The translations under genes were made by a program, and so were the position numbers. From Microbacteriaceae bacterium (GTDB taxonomy: Bacteria; Actinomycetota; Actinomycetes; Actinomycetales; Microbacteriaceae), in NCBI GenBank assembly GCA_027491295.1, contig JAIXWK010000001.1, positions 124,001 through 188,000 on the forward strand: a stretch of 64,000 nt of DNA, read 5' to 3'. Numbering within the stretch: the stretch's first letter is position 1; each line of letters starts with the position of its first letter. Below are positions 38,364-46,997 of the stretch, piece by piece. The notes beneath the pieces were generated by a model that saw nothing but the letters and a program-made list of their open reading frames with translations, did no database searches and was not told the origin of the DNA.

Positions 38364-38597
38364 TTGTGTATCTTGAAACCGTTCCCGTTTGCACGTGTGG
38401 GGTTAATTTTTGCTTTCTCGCCATTAGCTCTGGCATTTGTGACATCCATCATCCAAGGTGTCTCGATGTGGGATGAGGGTAACGGCACCGGTGGATATAT
38501 CTGGTTCATGTTTTTCACGTTGCCAGTGGGCTTTGCGCTCGTTGTTATCGGTTTGGTGCGGACAGCAATCCGCAAATGGCGCAAAAGTTCTGACTAG
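38364..38597 (+). CDS. Small two-helix membrane protein, unknown function
   Basis: I do not recognise a family. The 77-residue product has two hydrophobic segments (about 11-31 and 46-66) joined by the polar loop 'GVSMWDEGNGTGG' and ends in basic 'RKWRKSSD', a plausible two-pass membrane protein with a cytoplasmic tail. The start is uncertain: GTG at 38364 or TTG at 38373. The complementary frame is also open but makes a polar, proline-rich product without known features. Confidence 0.5.
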   Translation: MCILKPFPFARVGLIFAFSPLALAFVTSIIQGVSMWDEGNGTGGYIWFMFFTLPVGFALVVIGLVRTAIRKWRKSSD

Positions 38598-38675
38598 CCT
38601 CGAGAAATTTCTAGCCCAAGAAGCCAAGTTGAGCCTGGGGATACTATCTTTATTGGAACAAACGTTTGGGGCTCA

Positions 38676-39407
38676 ATGAATAGCATGCCGAAGATTCTTG
38701 TTGTTGTGCACGACATCGATGACCATCTCAATGAGATGGCTAACCCAATCGCTGAGGCCGGAATTCTCATGGACACCTGGGATGTGCAAAATGACAGTGT
38801 CGGCCGCCCAGACTTAGAAAAGCTCGAGCAGTATTCGGGAGTCATTTCACTCGGTGCTCACGCGGGCGTTCTCGAAGAAGAGAAACATCCTTGGATGAGC
38901 CATGAGCGCAAGATTATGCAATGGGCGCTAGCCTCCGAGACTCCACTGCTTGGACTTTGCTTTGGTTCGCAGCTGCTCGCCTCGGCTGCCGGAGGTCGAG
39001 TCTACAAAGCCGAGACTGGCGAATTTGCTTGGACAAAAGTTGACATGTTACCAGAAGCCTCTAACGATCCAGTGATCGGGGCTTTGGGTGATACCGCCGA
39101 CGCGTTCCAGTTCCACTATGACAGCTTTGATCTACCGGAAAACGCAGTTCTGCTGGGCGAAAGCAACGGCACAATCGAAGCTTTCAGAGTTGGCTCAAGC
39201 GCTTGGGCAACCCAGTTTCACCCCGAGGTCGGCCTTTCTCAGCAGTTGGCATGGCTAAGCACTTACCGCGGAGCTTTTCTTCGCGAGGGAATCGACATCG
39301 ATGAGCAGATTGCCAAATCGCACAAGCTTGCCGCGAGCTACCGCAAGCAAGCGTGGGACTTATCCGCGGCTTTTGCAAAGCAGGTTCTTGAATTCCACAA
39401 TCGGTAG
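38676..39407 (+). CDS. Type 1 glutamine amidotransferase
   Basis: A 243-residue class I GATase-like protein similar to GMP-synthase-type amidotransferase domains. The catalytic triad is visible: Cys95 in 'LLGLCFGSQLLA', His182 and Glu184 in 'TQFHPEVG'. No synthetase domain is attached, as in stand-alone family members that hydrolyse gamma-glutamyl compounds. The physiological substrate is unknown. The ATG at 38676 or 38685 may be used. TACTAT about 30 bases upstream is a possible -10 box. Confidence 0.82.
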   Translation: MNSMPKILVVVHDIDDHLNEMANPIAEAGILMDTWDVQNDSVGRPDLEKLEQYSGVISLGAHAGVLEEEKHPWMSHERKIMQWALASETPLLGLCFGSQLLASAAGGRVYKAETGEFAWTKVDMLPEASNDPVIGALGDTADAFQFHYDSFDLPENAVLLGESNGTIEAFRVGSSAWATQFHPEVGLSQQLAWLSTYRGAFLREGIDIDEQIAKSHKLAASYRKQAWDLSAAFAKQVLEFHNR

Positions 39408-39536
39408 TTCAAGATTTCTTGGACTCGTTGTCACCAAGAAGAAAAACCCAGAATGTAAAAATCCAGCTGTCTATTCATTGGTGTCTATTTCAAATCCATC
39501 AAAGAGACTGATATAGCGAGAGTGTTGTCGCACTTG

Positions 39537-40718
39537 CTAAGCGCTTATGATTTCAACACCTGACCGCCAAACTCTGAGCGGAACGAAATCTTGACTCCAA
39601 AGTATGAGGTCTCCGAAGGAGCCCGGTGTGAGGCTTCCAAATCTGTGTAATTGAGAGATGGCTTTCGAGGGATTCTGCGATGCGGCAAGCAGCGCAACGG
39701 CCGGGTCGACGCCGCAAGTTTGAATCAAATAACGTATCGCCCATGAAAGGCTTTTAGTGCTTCCGGCGAGTGCTCCCAACGATGTTCGAGCAACTCCATT
39801 CACTATTGAGATTGGCACCTCTCCAAGGCGACTAAAACCATCCTCTTCGCCGGCTGCGGAGATTGAGTCGCTCACGACAACTAACCGATCCGGAATTGCT
39901 GCAAAGAGTAGACGCAAAACTTCAGGCGAGAGATGCTCGCCGTCCGCGATGACCTCAACAAATACCTCGGGATTGGAAATTGCGGCTCCGATTGGTCCTG
40001 CTTCGCGACCTGTTATTCCGTTCATGGCGTTGAACGCGTGAGTAATATCTGTTGCTCCAGCCCTAATAGCCGAGCGCGTTTCCTCAGCAGTAGCTTGAGT
40101 GTGCCCCACAGAGACTTTCCAGCCTGCAGCTGTGAAGAGACTGACAGCTTCTAAAGCTCCGTCAAGCTCAGGAGCTAGTGTGATTCGAACCGCAAGTTTG
40201 TCAGCAACGGAGATTAGCTGAGCGACCTCCTCCTTCTCTGGATTCCTGAGAGCAGCTGATGAGTGTGCTCCAGCTTTTGCAAGGTTCAGAAATGGACCTT
40301 CCAGGTGCAGCCCTTCAAGCCCTTCACACGAATCAATCAAATCCTTCACATCATTGATCGCGGAAATCGTGTCAGGGCTTGACATAGAAACTGCGGAAAT
40401 GAAGATACGTGTTGACCCCGTGTGACTTTGAAATTTAACTGCCCTACGAATCCCATCTTGGGTGCCGGAAGAATCTCCGGGCAAAATTGCACCTCCGTTT
40501 CCCCCGTGACAATGTATGTCTACTAGGCCCGACGATAATTGCATGCCCTGAGCATCAATCGTGTTTGTCGCGGTTGGGACTGGTTCTGAGCTACCTATTT
40601 CGGCAATTCTTCCTTTACTTATGGCAACCCAAGAGCCTTCAACCACCCCCGTCGGCAGGTAGGCCGTTGCGTTTTTAAGGAGCAAGTCAAATTCAGGCAA
40701 GTCCGAGCCCCTTTCCAC
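39537..40718 (-). CDS. nagA: N-acetylglucosamine-6-phosphate deacetylase
   Basis: NagA removes the acetyl group from GlcNAc-6-phosphate to give glucosamine-6-phosphate. The 393-residue amidohydrolase shows the metal-binding 'DIHCHGGNGG', 'LEGPFLN', 'VGHTQATAE', 'THAFNAMNG' and the catalytic-Asp region 'VVSDSISAAG'. GTG at 40718 overlaps nagB by 26 bases. A TTG at 40700 preceded by AAAGGGG is an equally good or better start. Its substrate would have to come from import and phosphorylation, but no GlcNAc kinase or PTS is recognisable here. Confidence 0.9.
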   Translation of the reverse strand: MERGSDLPEFDLLLKNATAYLPTGVVEGSWVAISKGRIAEIGSSEPVPTATNTIDAQGMQLSSGLVDIHCHGGNGGAILPGDSSGTQDGIRRAVKFQSHTGSTRIFISAVSMSSPDTISAINDVKDLIDSCEGLEGLHLEGPFLNLAKAGAHSSAALRNPEKEEVAQLISVADKLAVRITLAPELDGALEAVSLFTAAGWKVSVGHTQATAEETRSAIRAGATDITHAFNAMNGITGREAGPIGAAISNPEVFVEVIADGEHLSPEVLRLLFAAIPDRLVVVSDSISAAGEEDGFSRLGEVPISIVNGVARTSLGALAGSTKSLSWAIRYLIQTCGVDPAVALLAASQNPSKAISQLHRFGSLTPGSFGDLILWSQDFVPLRVWRSGVEIISA

Positions 40719-41427
40719 ATTCCTTGTCTAATATGACGAGCACATTTTCATGAGCGGTGAGGGCAGAAATTGGCCATTCCGCGTCCCAGGCTCCAGCTAG
40801 AAGGGCCTCAATTGCACGAGTTTTCTGAACACCTAGCGCCAAAACAATGACTGCCTCCGCCCGCATAATTGTTGACAAGCCCATCGTGATTGCTCGCCTA
40901 GGAACTTCTCTTTTTTGGAAGAATGCTGAATTGTCGCTTCTGGTCTGATCAGTTAACTCGGCAACATGAGTCACGCTATCGATTGGCGTTCCTGGCTCAT
41001 TGAAAGCTAAGTGACCATTTCGTCCAACGCCCAGAACTGCCAATGCCACTCTTGGGTGAGATTCTATTTTGGACTGATAAATCCTAGCTTCATCGATTGG
41101 ATTACTCGTCTCGCTATCTGGAGTAACCAACTGACCGGTCGTTAGCCCTAGTGGCTTGACCACAGCCTGCCAGAGTTGATTTCGAAAAGACTCATGGTCT
41201 TTTGGCTGAACGCCTAAGTACTCGTCTAGGGCAAAAACGGTAGCGTTAGCCCAGTCCACATTGGGGCTCTTGGCCGGTTTTGTTAACTCTCGATACATTC
41301 CCATGGGTGATGAGCCGGTGGGGAAAAAGACGACCGGACTGGCTACCCCAGACAGCAGCAAGTTAACTTGCTCTGCTGATTTTTTTGCGTGGTCGAGCAG
41401 ATTGTCCGCCACTATGATTCGAGTCAC
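40693..41427 (-). CDS. nagB: Glucosamine-6-phosphate deaminase
   Basis: NagB converts glucosamine-6-phosphate to fructose-6-phosphate and ammonia. The 244-residue protein has 'FPTGSSPMGMYREL', the catalytic 'FALDEYLGV' and 'GVGRNGHLAFNEPG', all conserved. With nagA it forms an overlapping pair. It has its own predicted promoter: TAGGTA seven bases before the GTG start. Confidence 0.92.
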   Translation of the reverse strand: MTRIIVADNLLDHAKKSAEQVNLLLSGVASPVVFFPTGSSPMGMYRELTKPAKSPNVDWANATVFALDEYLGVQPKDHESFRNQLWQAVVKPLGLTTGQLVTPDSETSNPIDEARIYQSKIESHPRVALAVLGVGRNGHLAFNEPGTPIDSVTHVAELTDQTRSDNSAFFQKREVPRRAITMGLSTIMRAEAVIVLALGVQKTRAIEALLAGAWDAEWPISALTAHENVLVILDKECGKGLGLA

Positions 41428-41440
41428 AATTCAATACCTA
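41428..41440 (-). promoter_or_regulatory. -10 box of leaderless nagB promoter
   Basis: On the minus strand TAGGTA (41435-41440) is followed by seven bases and the GTG start. The remainder of the 151-base gap to the isomerase gene shows no other clear element. Confidence 0.4.
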
Positions 41441-41578
41441 ACCTGCAGAAAACCATTAGAAAAACCGAACCTCAAAGAAAACACGTCTGGTATCCCAAAA
41501 GTACGAACCTTAACGCAGTTGAGTCTAGATTTCTGAGCCAAGAACTTTTGGTTGAAGGAAACGGTATAGAAATTCGAA

Positions 41579-42508
41579 TTACGCTAATTTCTTTTTTTCG
41601 AAATGAGGGGCTAGGAACTCATACGCCTCGACAGCAGCACGGTCCATATCTGCCAGTCCTGGCATGTCAATGTCTCCAACGCCACCAGGGCCACCCTTGA
41701 ACCAACCCTCCCATTCAACGCAAACATAACCGTCATAGCCGATGGCTTCAAGTGCTTTTGCGTATCTAGCAAAATTGACCATTCCTCCGCCAAACCAACA
41801 CATGTTCCAATTACCGATTACCCCAGTTATATCCTTGGCGTGAATGTGATTGAGATATGGAGCGAACTGCTTGAATGCATCTTCAATTTCCATGTGCGGT
41901 CTTATGCCAAGCTCCATCCCGCCAAAATCCAACGTCACTCTTACGTTGTCAAGACCAACGCGTTCTATTACCTCAATGGTCACGTCGGGAAGATTGATTA
42001 AGGTTTCCTGATGCGGCTCGATGCTGAAGGTCAATCCACGCTCGCCGGCATACTCTGCACACTCGCGAACCATGTCAACCATTATCTGCATGGCTTCTTT
42101 TCTGGACATCAGCATGTAGGTTTGAGGCACGTAATAGCCTCCGATGTACGCAACCACTGTTCGTGCTCCAATGTCAGCACTAAAGTCAATAGCTTTCTTT
42201 GTCGCCCTAATTTGCTCTTCTCGACGCCAGCTTTGAGACGTAAGAGTCAAGAAGTGTGCTCCAACAGAAGCTATTTCCATGTTTTTCTGAGCTACATAGC
42301 CCTTTAGTTCTTTAGATAGTCGCTCGTACTCTTTTTTATCAAAGTCGAGAAACCGAGTGTAGAAAAAGTCAACCGCAGTGTATCCATGGTCCTGAGAGCG
42401 ATCAATGCACCACTCAATTGGTTTGTCACCCCAACTGTTTATTGGAACCCCCGTGACGCCCATTTCCCCGTAGGGGTTATTTGGCCAGATTTCATAGGAG
42501 AGTTTCAT
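41579..42508 (-). CDS. TIM-barrel sugar (phosphate) isomerase/epimerase
   Basis: A 309-residue protein of the AP-endonuclease-2/xylose-isomerase-like barrel family, which includes D-tagatose 3-epimerase. The four expected metal ligands are in place: Glu164 ('FSIEPHQETL'), Asp194 ('TLDFGGME'), His in 'HIHAKD' (about 221-223) and Glu265 ('VCVEWEGW'). Sugar identity is unknown. The ATG at 42508 has an AAAGGA site upstream. Preceding the gene is an A/T-rich promoter region with a direct repeat. Confidence 0.8.
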   Translation of the reverse strand: MKLSYEIWPNNPYGEMGVTGVPINSWGDKPIEWCIDRSQDHGYTAVDFFYTRFLDFDKKEYERLSKELKGYVAQKNMEIASVGAHFLTLTSQSWRREEQIRATKKAIDFSADIGARTVVAYIGGYYVPQTYMLMSRKEAMQIMVDMVRECAEYAGERGLTFSIEPHQETLINLPDVTIEVIERVGLDNVRVTLDFGGMELGIRPHMEIEDAFKQFAPYLNHIHAKDITGVIGNWNMCWFGGGMVNFARYAKALEAIGYDGYVCVEWEGWFKGGPGGVGDIDMPGLADMDRAAVEAYEFLAPHFEKKKLA

Positions 42509-42551
42509 TTCATAATCCTTTCTGGGATGTAGTGTATTTTTGAATTTGATG

Positions 42552-42590
42552 TATAGCAATTATGATACTTATACTATAGCAATTTGAGTA
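42552..42590 (-). promoter_or_regulatory. Candidate operator/promoter with direct repeats upstream of isomerase
   Basis: TATAGCAATT occurs twice (42552-42561 and 42575-42584; 23 bases start to start, about two helical turns), next to ATTTGAGTA (42582-42590). Read on the minus strand the two AATTGCTATA copies fall where a -35 and a -10 would lie. ATTTGAGTA recurs upstream of the sugar ABC operon. The rest of the gap (42591-42729) has no feature I can name. Confidence 0.45.
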
Positions 42591-42729
42591 TTTTATTTAG
42601 ACTCAACCGCGGAAACGAGAGCTCTGGAGGATATTCTTTACCGAGAAAGAGTTCAGATCGCAAGGTCCGAAGACTTCAGTCACTAGAGAAGCAAACCAGG
42701 ACGGCAGAACACAGTGCCTGTGAATCCAG

Positions 42730-44172
42730 CTAGTCAATAAGTTTTTCGCACCATGCTTGGTACCTGATTCGCGCCTCGCAAAATGCTTCTTTTTTTGAGG
42801 ATTCTGTTCGGGGAATTGGAGAGATATCCATTGCTGACGCAGCCTCTTTCTCATTGGAGAAGACTCCTGCGCTAAGCCCAGCGGTAATTGCGGCACCCAA
42901 CGCTGACCCTCCATGCTTTACATGGAAAAAATCCGCATCAATTGTGCTGGACAGCGCTGCCTGAAACCAAGCTGAGTTGGAAACCCCTCCCACTAGGTGA
43001 ACTCTTTCAAAATCTGCCTCGCTAGGACTTAGCGCTTCGATTGCATCTGCACAAGCAAAGGCTATTCCCTCCAAAACTGAAGACGCCAAATTCGGACCTC
43101 CGTGAACACTGGTCAGGCCAAAGAAGGCGGCTCTTGCTGAGTCGCTCTTTTTTGGCGAGGCAGAGCCATACATAAACGGCAGATAACTCAAACCCTGTGA
43201 ACCTGGTTCTGAAAGATTAGCTAAATCATTTATTGGACGGTTGGATAAAATGTTGGCCTCAGCCCAAAGAACACTTGCGCCCGCTGAGTAGACAGATGAC
43301 ATTCGGACGAAATCTTTACCATTCGCTGACCCAAACAGAAAACCGGCACCGGCTTCCGGCTCAGAGGTCATTAGCAGAGCTTGAGCAGCAGTGCCAACAT
43401 TGAGGCCAACGGTTTTTGAATCAAACACACCTGCACCGAGTGCGGCTAAAGGCACATCTCCCGCTCCAGTTGCAACCGATGTATGAATGGGTAGTCCAGT
43501 CGCGGCACTAGCCTCAGCAGTTACGGTACCTCTTGTATCACTTGGTAATCTCACTTCAAGCCCTAGCGAAGCTGAAGCTCCGGTTGCCTCGAAAAGCTCT
43601 GAACTCCAGCTATTTTTTTCAAGATCGTATAGCAAAGTGCCAATTGCATCTGATTTATCTGTGCACCAGATGCCGGTCAAGCGAAACCCAATGTAATCCT
43701 TTGCCAGGACGAGTTTTTTGGCTCTTAGAAAATCCTTTGGTCTTGTCCTTGCAAACCAAGCCAGCTTGGGTGCTGTGAAGGCGTCGACCAGGCTATTTCC
43801 TGCTATGGACCTGAACGCGTCAATCTGAGATAGTCGCTGAGTGTCTGCTGAGACTCTTCTATCTGCCCATGTCATAGCCGCAGATAGTGGTTTGTCAGAA
43901 TCATCTACAAGCAAAAGGGAATGCATTTGCCCTGAAAGGCCAACCGCAGCAATCTCCAAACTTCCAATTGATTTCATTAGTTGGCCTACAGCCTCCACTA
44001 CCGAATCCCACCAAGCCTCAGCTTGCTGTTCATGACCACCATCTGAGGTGACGGTCGTAAAGACAGATGAATAGGCTGAACTGACTATTGCCCCACTTGT
44101 CGGATCTAGAGCTATTACCTTTACTCCCGAAGTTCCAAGATCGATTCCTACCAAAACTTTTTTTCTCGACAT
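42730..44172 (-). CDS. FGGY-family carbohydrate kinase, xylulokinase-like
   Basis: A 480-residue sugar kinase with the two FGGY actin-like domains. The N-terminal ATP loop is 'VGIDLGTSGVKVIALD', the substrate region 'VGLSGQMHSLLLVD', and the C-terminal domain has 'HLVGGVSNSAWFQ' and 'HGGSALGAAI'. Overall it resembles XylB, but FGGY kinases change substrate easily. The neighbouring nagAB and isomerase genes do not fit a simple xylose pathway, so the substrate is open. It begins one base after the preceding stop. Confidence 0.82.
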   Translation of the reverse strand: MSRKKVLVGIDLGTSGVKVIALDPTSGAIVSSAYSSVFTTVTSDGGHEQQAEAWWDSVVEAVGQLMKSIGSLEIAAVGLSGQMHSLLLVDDSDKPLSAAMTWADRRVSADTQRLSQIDAFRSIAGNSLVDAFTAPKLAWFARTRPKDFLRAKKLVLAKDYIGFRLTGIWCTDKSDAIGTLLYDLEKNSWSSELFEATGASASLGLEVRLPSDTRGTVTAEASAATGLPIHTSVATGAGDVPLAALGAGVFDSKTVGLNVGTAAQALLMTSEPEAGAGFLFGSANGKDFVRMSSVYSAGASVLWAEANILSNRPINDLANLSEPGSQGLSYLPFMYGSASPKKSDSARAAFFGLTSVHGGPNLASSVLEGIAFACADAIEALSPSEADFERVHLVGGVSNSAWFQAALSSTIDADFFHVKHGGSALGAAITAGLSAGVFSNEKEAASAMDISPIPRTESSKKEAFCEARIRYQAWCEKLID

Positions 44173-44173
44173 G

Positions 44174-44476
44174 TTAGGGCCAATCGTAGAACATGTCGGA
44201 CTTGGTGCTCGGAATCCTGATCTCTAGAATTTGGGCCTTTTCGATGTTTGTAGATTTCCAAAAACAGGGCGAATGCTTATAAAGCCTTTGTCCATTCTCT
44301 ATGTCATTGGCTACTTTGTGGCGGACCCCGCTAGCTATCAATCTCGGCTCCAATGCGCCTGAGAACAGATGCTTTTGAATCCAATATGAATAATTGAAAT
44401 CGACGTGAGACCATAACTGAATCTCACAGGTGCGGGATTCGGTCGGTGAAGCGTGATGAAATTGCATTGTTGGCAT
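44174..44476 (-). CDS. Small unrecognised protein, possibly a truncated cupin
   Basis: An open 100-codon frame between the SIS and kinase genes. Its stop is one base before the kinase ATG, as expected in an operon, and GGAG lies 7 bases before its ATG. It overlaps the SIS gene by 53 bases. The C-terminal half ('RLIASGVRHKVAND', 'ILEIRIP') recalls the end of a sugar-isomerase cupin, but a full cupin barrel would need more residues, so it could be a gene remnant. I cannot assign a function. Confidence 0.42.
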   Translation of the reverse strand: MPTMQFHHASPTESRTCEIQLWSHVDFNYSYWIQKHLFSGALEPRLIASGVRHKVANDIENGQRLYKHSPCFWKSTNIEKAQILEIRIPSTKSDMFYDWP

Positions 44477-45179
44477 CAGGCGCTCCAGGCATTCCCGAGC
44501 TCATGTACACCTCAGGAATAACGTTCTCAGAAACTTGCCTCGCTAATGTTTCAATAATCAGAGCATTCAAGAGGGCTAGCCCTACCACCGAAGAAGCGGG
44601 GCCCACTTTCGGAAGATCGTCCCCAAGGTTCACCAAGGCGTCTCCCGGCGGACACTGATTGTCCAAAACAAAATCTGCTACGTCATGCAAACGCGCTCCA
44701 GATGCTGGGGAAAACTTCGCATAGGCCACGGAAGTAATTGCAATTACTGGGACATTTCTTTCTTTAGCTAATGCAGCAACTTCAACAGGGAGGCTGTTTG
44801 CCCCTGAATTTGAAACCACGAGTAGCACGTCCCTGTCGGGAGAAATCTGGTATTTGCTTAGAATACTGTCCGCGAGTCCGGACTGTCTCTCCAGCTGAGT
44901 GCTCTGCCGTGCACTGACGTGAAGCATGTATTGGGGAATTAGAATTGGGCAGACACGGGCCGATCCTCCTGCGCGATAGAAGGCCTCTTCTGCAAATACG
45001 TGCGAATGCCCACTTCCAAAGATAAACAGCAATCCGTCTCTAGTGAATCGTTCAGCAAGAATCGCGCCTGCTTTAGCAAGTTCCGGCTTAGCCTCAGCTA
45101 TAGCAATTGCGAGACGGTCCTGAATTTGTGACAAGTATGATTCTGCTTGATCAGTGATGCCAGCCATGCCTTCACTCAC
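44424..45179 (-). CDS. SIS-domain (sugar isomerase fold) protein, UPF0309-like
   Basis: A 251-residue protein with a single SIS domain. The phosphosugar-binding loops are 'IFGSGHSHVFAEEAFYRAGG' and 'LVVSNSGANSLPVEVAALAKE'. Proteins of this type include isomerases, MurNAc-6-phosphate etherases and regulators. It lacks the paired SIS domains of GlmS, so aldose-ketose isomerisation or etherase-like chemistry on an amino sugar phosphate is plausible. GTG at 45179 overlaps the permease stop (GTGA); an ATG four codons later is possible. Confidence 0.78.
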   Translation of the reverse strand: MSEGMAGITDQAESYLSQIQDRLAIAIAEAKPELAKAGAILAERFTRDGLLFIFGSGHSHVFAEEAFYRAGGSARVCPILIPQYMLHVSARQSTQLERQSGLADSILSKYQISPDRDVLLVVSNSGANSLPVEVAALAKERNVPVIAITSVAYAKFSPASGARLHDVADFVLDNQCPPGDALVNLGDDLPKVGPASSVVGLALLNALIIETLARQVSENVIPEVYMSSGMPGAPDANNAISSRFTDRIPHL

Positions 45180-46042
45180 TTTGTAGCTCCGGCAATGAGG
45201 CCGCCTATAAAGAAGCGGCCAACGAGAAGAAAAACAAACACGGCAGGCAACATCGTGAAAACTACTCCAGCAAGGACTAGGCCCCAATCAACGTTGTACT
45301 GCCCGATGATTGCGCTCAAACCTATCGGTAAGGTTTGCAACTCCTGACGCGAAACAAATTGAGAAGCAAAAACGAATTCTGTCCAAGAGAACACAAACGA
45401 GTAAACCGCGACAGTCGCCATACCCGGCCTTAAAAGTGGAAGGACAATTTCGAACATCGTTCGAACCGGGCCAGCTCCATCTATCGCCGCTGCATCATCT
45501 AGATCGGACGGGATGGATAAGATAAAGCCCCTCAAAAGCCAAGTCGAAAATGGAGCAGTAAATGCAACATTCAGAAGCAGTAAAGCGGTAAGGCTATCAA
45601 TTAAACCCAGCCCGGAAAGGGTTTGATGCAAAGGAACAATCAAAAGGGTTCCTGGAATCATATAAGCCAGGAGTATGACTCCCGCTATCCTTCCACTTCC
45701 CGGCACTCTAATTCTGTAGAGCCCGTAGGCTGCGCCTAGAGAAATGAGTACGGTAACTACAGCCGTTGAAATTGACAAAAATAGGCTATTTCCAAGAAAC
45801 ACTAGGTACTTGGTTGAAGTGAATAGTCTTTCGAAGTTTCCAAAAGTCCACGTCTCTGGCCAGAAGGTAGGTTCGGATCGAATAATCTCTTCAGGCCCTT
45901 TGAACGAAGACATAACAATCCAATAAATCGGCGCGAAAACAACAATAGTCACAACTAATTGTGAGACAAAATTCGGTAGCTTTTTAGTCCACACAATGAG
46001 ATTCCCAATGTGGGAAGTCCTCTTTGTACTAAACGTGGTCAT
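45176..46042 (-). CDS. Sugar ABC transporter permease, MalG type
   Basis: A 288-residue permease with six membrane helices. The cytoplasmic EAA loop that docks the ATPase is present as 'DDAAAIDGAGPVRTMFEIVLPLL'. It pairs with the MalF-type permease immediately upstream, which it overlaps by 4 bases. No ATP-binding subunit is encoded in this locus, so an unlinked MsiK-like ATPase would be required. Confidence 0.9.
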   Translation of the reverse strand: MTTFSTKRTSHIGNLIVWTKKLPNFVSQLVVTIVVFAPIYWIVMSSFKGPEEIIRSEPTFWPETWTFGNFERLFTSTKYLVFLGNSLFLSISTAVVTVLISLGAAYGLYRIRVPGSGRIAGVILLAYMIPGTLLIVPLHQTLSGLGLIDSLTALLLLNVAFTAPFSTWLLRGFILSIPSDLDDAAAIDGAGPVRTMFEIVLPLLRPGMATVAVYSFVFSWTEFVFASQFVSRQELQTLPIGLSAIIGQYNVDWGLVLAGVVFTMLPAVFVFLLVGRFFIGGLIAGATK

Positions 46043-46995
46043 GCATCCTCCTTCGGTCGCCCGAATCGAACGAAAAGAAGCGCTGCTACGGAAAGTACCA
46101 ACACTGTTAACACGCTTGCAGCTGCAGCTTGACTAGATCGAAACTCACTGAATGCTAGGTCGTAAACATAAACTGGGGCCGTTGTACTTGCCTCTAACGG
46201 TCCACCCTCCGTTATAAGGTAAATCGAATCCAAAACGTTGAACGACCAAAGCGAGCCCACTAGGCCGAGAGCAAAAAGCACCGGCTGAAGAATTGGAAAG
46301 GTGATTGACCAAAAAATTCTCCCGGGGGTGGCGCCATCCACTTTTGCGGCCTCAATCACTTCGGTGGGAACGGTGCTAAGTGCACCGTAGATGACCACGG
46401 CACCCAGCGGGAACCAGTGCCAGCTGTTTACAATGATGACGGAAAATAGAGCCGTGGCCGGATCTCCAAACGGAGAGCCTAAATCCACCCCAATTTCACC
46501 AAACAAATAGTGCAACACTCCGTAGTTGCTGTTCAGAAGCCACTGCCAGATGATTGCAACCGCAACGGTTGGAATTACCCAAGGCAAGACAACCCAAGTT
46601 CGAGCAGATTTAGACCATCTGCCATTCTGTTGAAGAGAAAAAGCAACAGAAAAAGCCAAAACTGTTTGGACCACGAGATTAACCGCAACCCAAAGACCAG
46701 ATCGCCCAAGGGCATCCCAAAACGAACTGTCCTCGATAACTTTTAGATAAGTATCAAAGCCGACAAAAGCTGACGGACTCCCAATTATTCTCTGGTCTTG
46801 AAAGCCAGAAAATACAGCACTGATTACGGGAAACCCGATTGTCAGAATGAGTATCAGCAGAAGCGGAGAAATTAACAAAAATCCAAAAACCTTCTCCCAA
46901 GATACTGGTTTCTGGTTACCTTTCTTAAGGCCAACCAGGCTGGGTCGGTTTTTGTTATCTGACCCAGCCTGGTTGATGTTGCCTACATCGATCAT
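46039..46995 (-). CDS. Sugar ABC transporter permease, MalF type
   Basis: A 318-residue permease with about six helices after a 35-residue polar cytoplasmic N-terminus. The EAA loop reads 'VIEAAKVDGATPGRIFWSIT'. ATG at 46995 follows the binding-protein stop by two bases; a longer form from 47034 would overlap that gene by 37 bases. It forms the transmembrane channel with the MalG-type partner. Confidence 0.88.
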   Translation of the reverse strand: MIDVGNINQAGSDNKNRPSLVGLKKGNQKPVSWEKVFGFLLISPLLLILILTIGFPVISAVFSGFQDQRIIGSPSAFVGFDTYLKVIEDSSFWDALGRSGLWVAVNLVVQTVLAFSVAFSLQQNGRWSKSARTWVVLPWVIPTVAVAIIWQWLLNSNYGVLHYLFGEIGVDLGSPFGDPATALFSVIIVNSWHWFPLGAVVIYGALSTVPTEVIEAAKVDGATPGRIFWSITFPILQPVLFALGLVGSLWSFNVLDSIYLITEGGPLEASTTAPVYVYDLAFSEFRSSQAAAASVLTVLVLSVAALLFVRFGRPKEDA

Positions 46996-46997
46996 AT

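Noticed and set aside
38309-38584. 91-codon minus-strand frame opposite the two-helix membrane protein
   Set aside because: It is polar and proline/lysine-rich without features, while the plus-strand product has two well-formed membrane helices.
39416-39440. TTCTTGG/CCAAGAA hairpin as terminator of the amidotransferase gene
   Set aside because: The 7-bp stem has an 11-base loop and is followed by GAAAAACCC, not a T-run. It was too weak to call.
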